Shown here piece after piece: positions 61,701-64,000 of a stretch of DNA of 64,000 nucleotides (position 1 is its first letter; the number at the start of each line of letters is the position of its first letter). The notes under the pieces are model-generated. The model was not told where the DNA came from. It saw only the letters and a list, made by a program, of their open reading frames with translations, and did no database searches. The position numbers and the translations under genes were made by a program. Source of the DNA: Brachionus plicatilis. Taxonomy: Eukaryota; Rotifera; Eurotatoria; Ploima; Brachionidae. The stretch spans positions 563,355 to 627,354 of the forward strand of contig QEOQ01000663.1 in NCBI GenBank assembly GCA_010279815.1. The letters are read 5' to 3'.

Positions 61701-64000
61701 CAAATAGCACCGCACAGAATGATACTGGCGTGAACACCAAACCAAATCCATTGAGCAATTTAAATATAATAACTAAGAATAATTCTCGTGATGGCTTAAA
61801 TAATCCGGAACATGCTTATATTTCAGATTATAATAATTTGATAGAGGGGGGCACAAAATACAAAGCATTGTCCAAGTCACACAATGAATCTAAATTATCA
61901 AAAAATGACGTAAGTAATTTTCTCCTTAATTTGTTCGCTTTATAAATAAAATAAAATGAGATTTAATTTTTTGTTTTAATGCTACTTAATATATTCGTAA
62001 TTAAGAGCTTATTCCAATGTACTAATTAGTCGCTATAGTTATAAATAATAATTGAAATTTTTTAATAAATTACAATAATTCCTTGATTGCAGCCTAATTT
62101 TTTCTGAAAAAAATATCGAAATTTTTTGAGAGATTTGTAAAGGGGTTAACTATTTAGTCTCTTGAAATTTTTAGGGAAACCAAATTTTAAAAACAAGCTT
62201 AATTTTGAAGAATTATAAGTATTTTTTTCATAATTCTAAAAAAGTTTCGGTTAAATTTATAGAATAATATCTTGGTAATTTAACTAAAAATAACTGAATA
62301 ATTAAGATGAAAATTTAATTTTTTAAAAAAATACTCCTTAATATTTTGAATTTATTTAAAATCAGCAATAATAAATAATTAAAATTAAAAATAAATGGTA
62401 GATCAGGATCTCAAAATATTGTTAAAAAATTCACTCAAAAGCTTAAAAATTTCGCTTAAAAATTAGTAAAAAGATTAGAATCAATTGCTATTGACTAGTT
62501 TATTTAGATTTTTTAACGTTTTTTGTTTAGAAACAAAAATTGAAAATTTTTAGATTTTCAAAAATAATTAAAAACGATTTTAAATATTTAAAAAATATTA
62601 TAATTTAAATTAATTTTAAAAATTTGAATATTCCGAAGGTGCATTGATTCACTTTGGAATTGAATTATTTTTCAAATTCCAAAAAACTAATTTTTTCAAT
62701 TAATTTAAACAGATTTTAAAGATGAATTAATCATAATTATTTAAAGAAATTTTTGCCTAAATATCAGTAAAAAAACAATTTAAGTCTTTATTCACTTTAA
62801 TTTTTTAGTGAATGAATCAAACCCAGAAGAAGGGACAAAGCACTAGAAAAAAAAATTTTAATATATAAATCTTGTAGATCATTCAGGGTATTTTATCAAA
62901 AATTCAAAAATATTAATACAATATGATATAGTATTCTTATTTTTTTTTGATATTTCTGTGGTATCACTTCCTTGAATAAAACTGATCACATAAAATGTGA
63001 AATTAAAAAAAAAATTTTTTATCAATCTTCATTTATAACAAAGGAGTATTAAAAAACTTATTAACTTAAAAAATAAAATAAAAGAAGATCTTGAATGAAT
63101 GATTGTCTAGTCCATTTTCTCTTTTAAAATTTATCATTTAATTCTTTAATAATTATTTTGCAATCAAAATCAAAAAACATTGGCAAATTCAATATTTACT
63201 CTAACTATCAAAATTAATTTTTTCCAATTGTTTTTTCAAAAAATTCTATGTTCTCATTTAAAATTAAGTTTTTAAGATGGTTTATTTATTTATACAATTT
63301 TAGATTTTTATACTTATTACTATTGTAATTTATCAAAATGTTTATAATTAAGTATTGTTTAAGTAAGAAAATAAAATAAAAATATTTTTTACTTGAAAAG
63401 CATTATTATATAAGATTTAAATTAAAAAATTAATTTAAATTTGGGATCAATTTTTAAGAAAATTTTATCAAAATTGTCACAAAAATATTAGTTACGACTC
63501 TATTGGTTTTGAAATATACAATGACAGGTTAAAATTTATGAATTTTAAGCAGCACATTAATGAATTTTAATCAAATAATTTGTAAATCTCTATTTTTTTT
63601 TTTTAAATTCATTTTTTAAGAAAAAAAAGATAAATTTATTGAAATTTTATTATTTTTAAGGAAATATGTCGTTCCAGTATTTTTGCATCAATTGATAATC
63701 TAAGTAATGAGATTAAAAATCAAGAACAAAATGATTATCAAATTTATGGAGAGCCACCACCGTCTTACAAGCAATTTCAACTTTATCCTAAAGCAAATCT
63801 GGATGATAATAAAAATTCTCAGGTAGAATGTTCAGTAGAACCTTTATTGAAAATTTCTGATAGTAATGATGATGAAAGTCATGTTTATGAAAATATCGAT
63901 GACTTAAATGATTCGAATAATGACAAAGAATTAAAAAAAAACTCTAAGCTTAATTCAGTAAATACTAGTCGTGGCACTCCCGGAAACAAAAGAGCTAAAT
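58735..64000 (+). CDS. LDL-receptor class A single-pass transmembrane protein (partial at both ends)
   Basis: Predicted cell-surface receptor. Exons in consistent phase: 58735 (or 58739)-58832, 61230-61517, 61578-61909 and 63661 to beyond the window edge. The first exon encodes an LDLa module: DEFQCRSNECIKWTYVCDGIPHC...KADEDC, with the Ca-binding CDG and DE residues. Its first Cys must come from an upstream exon, because an in-frame stop at 58706 and the acceptor TTATCTAG (58727-58734) cut the exon there. A Cys-rich stretch follows (DMCTNDLYICKDSSRINCTLAC), then a Ser/Asn-rich stalk, one membrane helix (ALGAVVLVFLILFLVLFGVMY) and a KRFKQKKR stop-transfer signal. The cytoplasmic tail is long and Asn/Ser/Asp-rich with EPPPSYKQF (a PPxY WW-binding motif) and HVYENID. 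The layout resembles LDLRAD-type receptors, but that is pattern only. The 3' end is outside the window. Confidence 0.78.
58833..61229. other. 2.4-kb intron of the LDLa receptor gene
   Basis: The exons on either side join in phase (G + AT gives Asp: EDCD-MCTND). The intron is AT-rich apart from the tRNA-like and GC-richer patch at 60211-60480, annotated separately. Confidence 0.6.
60211..60480 (+). repeat. tRNA-like sequence with conserved-looking 3' body (candidate SINE)
   Basis: 60211-60281 has a box A-like TTTAGTGGGTAAATCAAC and a box B-like GGATTCGAATCC at normal spacing, but the acceptor and anticodon stems do not pair properly, so it is not a functional tRNA. An A-rich spacer follows, then a GC-richer body at 60375-60470 (GGGAAGGTGTTAGGACTCTC, then GTGAAGGGTACTACAAATGA). 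A tRNA-derived head plus an unrelated body is the SINE layout. I have no second copy in the window to prove it. Confidence 0.4.
61910..63660. other. 1.75-kb AT-rich intron of the LDLa receptor gene
   Basis: Bounded by GTAAGT at 61910 and TTTTTAAG ending at 63660. Both sides are phase 0 (KND then EICRSS). No other feature is recognisable inside. Confidence 0.65.

Overview
The window looks like nuclear DNA of a small-genome, very AT-rich animal. It has spliceosomal GT-AG introns mostly 48-86 bp long and animal-specific protein families: a ZO-type MAGUK, a Rac GTPase, an aminergic GPCR, a SENP6/7 SUMO protease, an LDLa receptor and a BAH co-regulator. A compact invertebrate fits; a monogonont rotifer (Brachionus-like) is my best guess from base composition and intron size, and it is unproven. 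Two short N runs (11170-11182 and 23364-23378) show it is assembled sequence.

Layout. 1-8070 is AT-rich DNA with no recognisable gene. 8071-12718 is a tight-junction ZO/Polychaetoid scaffold (three PDZ, SH3, GUK-like, ZU5). About 13160-13466 is the tail of a non-LTR retrotransposon. 14505-15763 is a cathepsin L-like protease with a problematic pro-domain junction. 15764-21300 is AT-rich and holds a possible Gypsy reverse transcriptase scrap and a three-copy ~206-bp tandem repeat. 21849-26152 is a BAH-domain chromatin protein whose first large intron carries a 41-bp palindromic minisatellite. 27300-31570 is a transposon graveyard: two broken LINE reverse transcriptases, a large composite inverted repeat and a GGCC-rich hAT-like foldback element. 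35032-35756 is a Rac-like GTPase. 38470-38680 is an unexplained GC-rich island. 40373-44395 is a 5-HT2-like receptor. 44562-45875 is a complete DNA transposon with 8-bp target duplications. 46787-51113 is a SENP6/7-type SUMO protease in 12 exons. 52270-52342 is tRNA-Trp(CCA). 52525-53241 is a Cys-rich repeat protein. From 58735 to the right edge runs an LDLa/transmembrane receptor, cut off by the window end.

All eight protein genes I could support lie on the + strand. They do not form an operon or one pathway. They are ordinary animal genes separated by repeat-rich DNA. One thematic link is only an inference: the BAH protein has a cluster of SUMO-acceptor consensus sites, and a SUMO-chain protease with a SUMO-interacting motif lies 20 kb away. 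I found no convincing new defence-type or biosynthetic system. The most unusual sequence is in the repeats: the composite inverted repeat at 28.7-29.8 kb, the palindromic minisatellite at 23.5 kb and the transposon at 44.6 kb.
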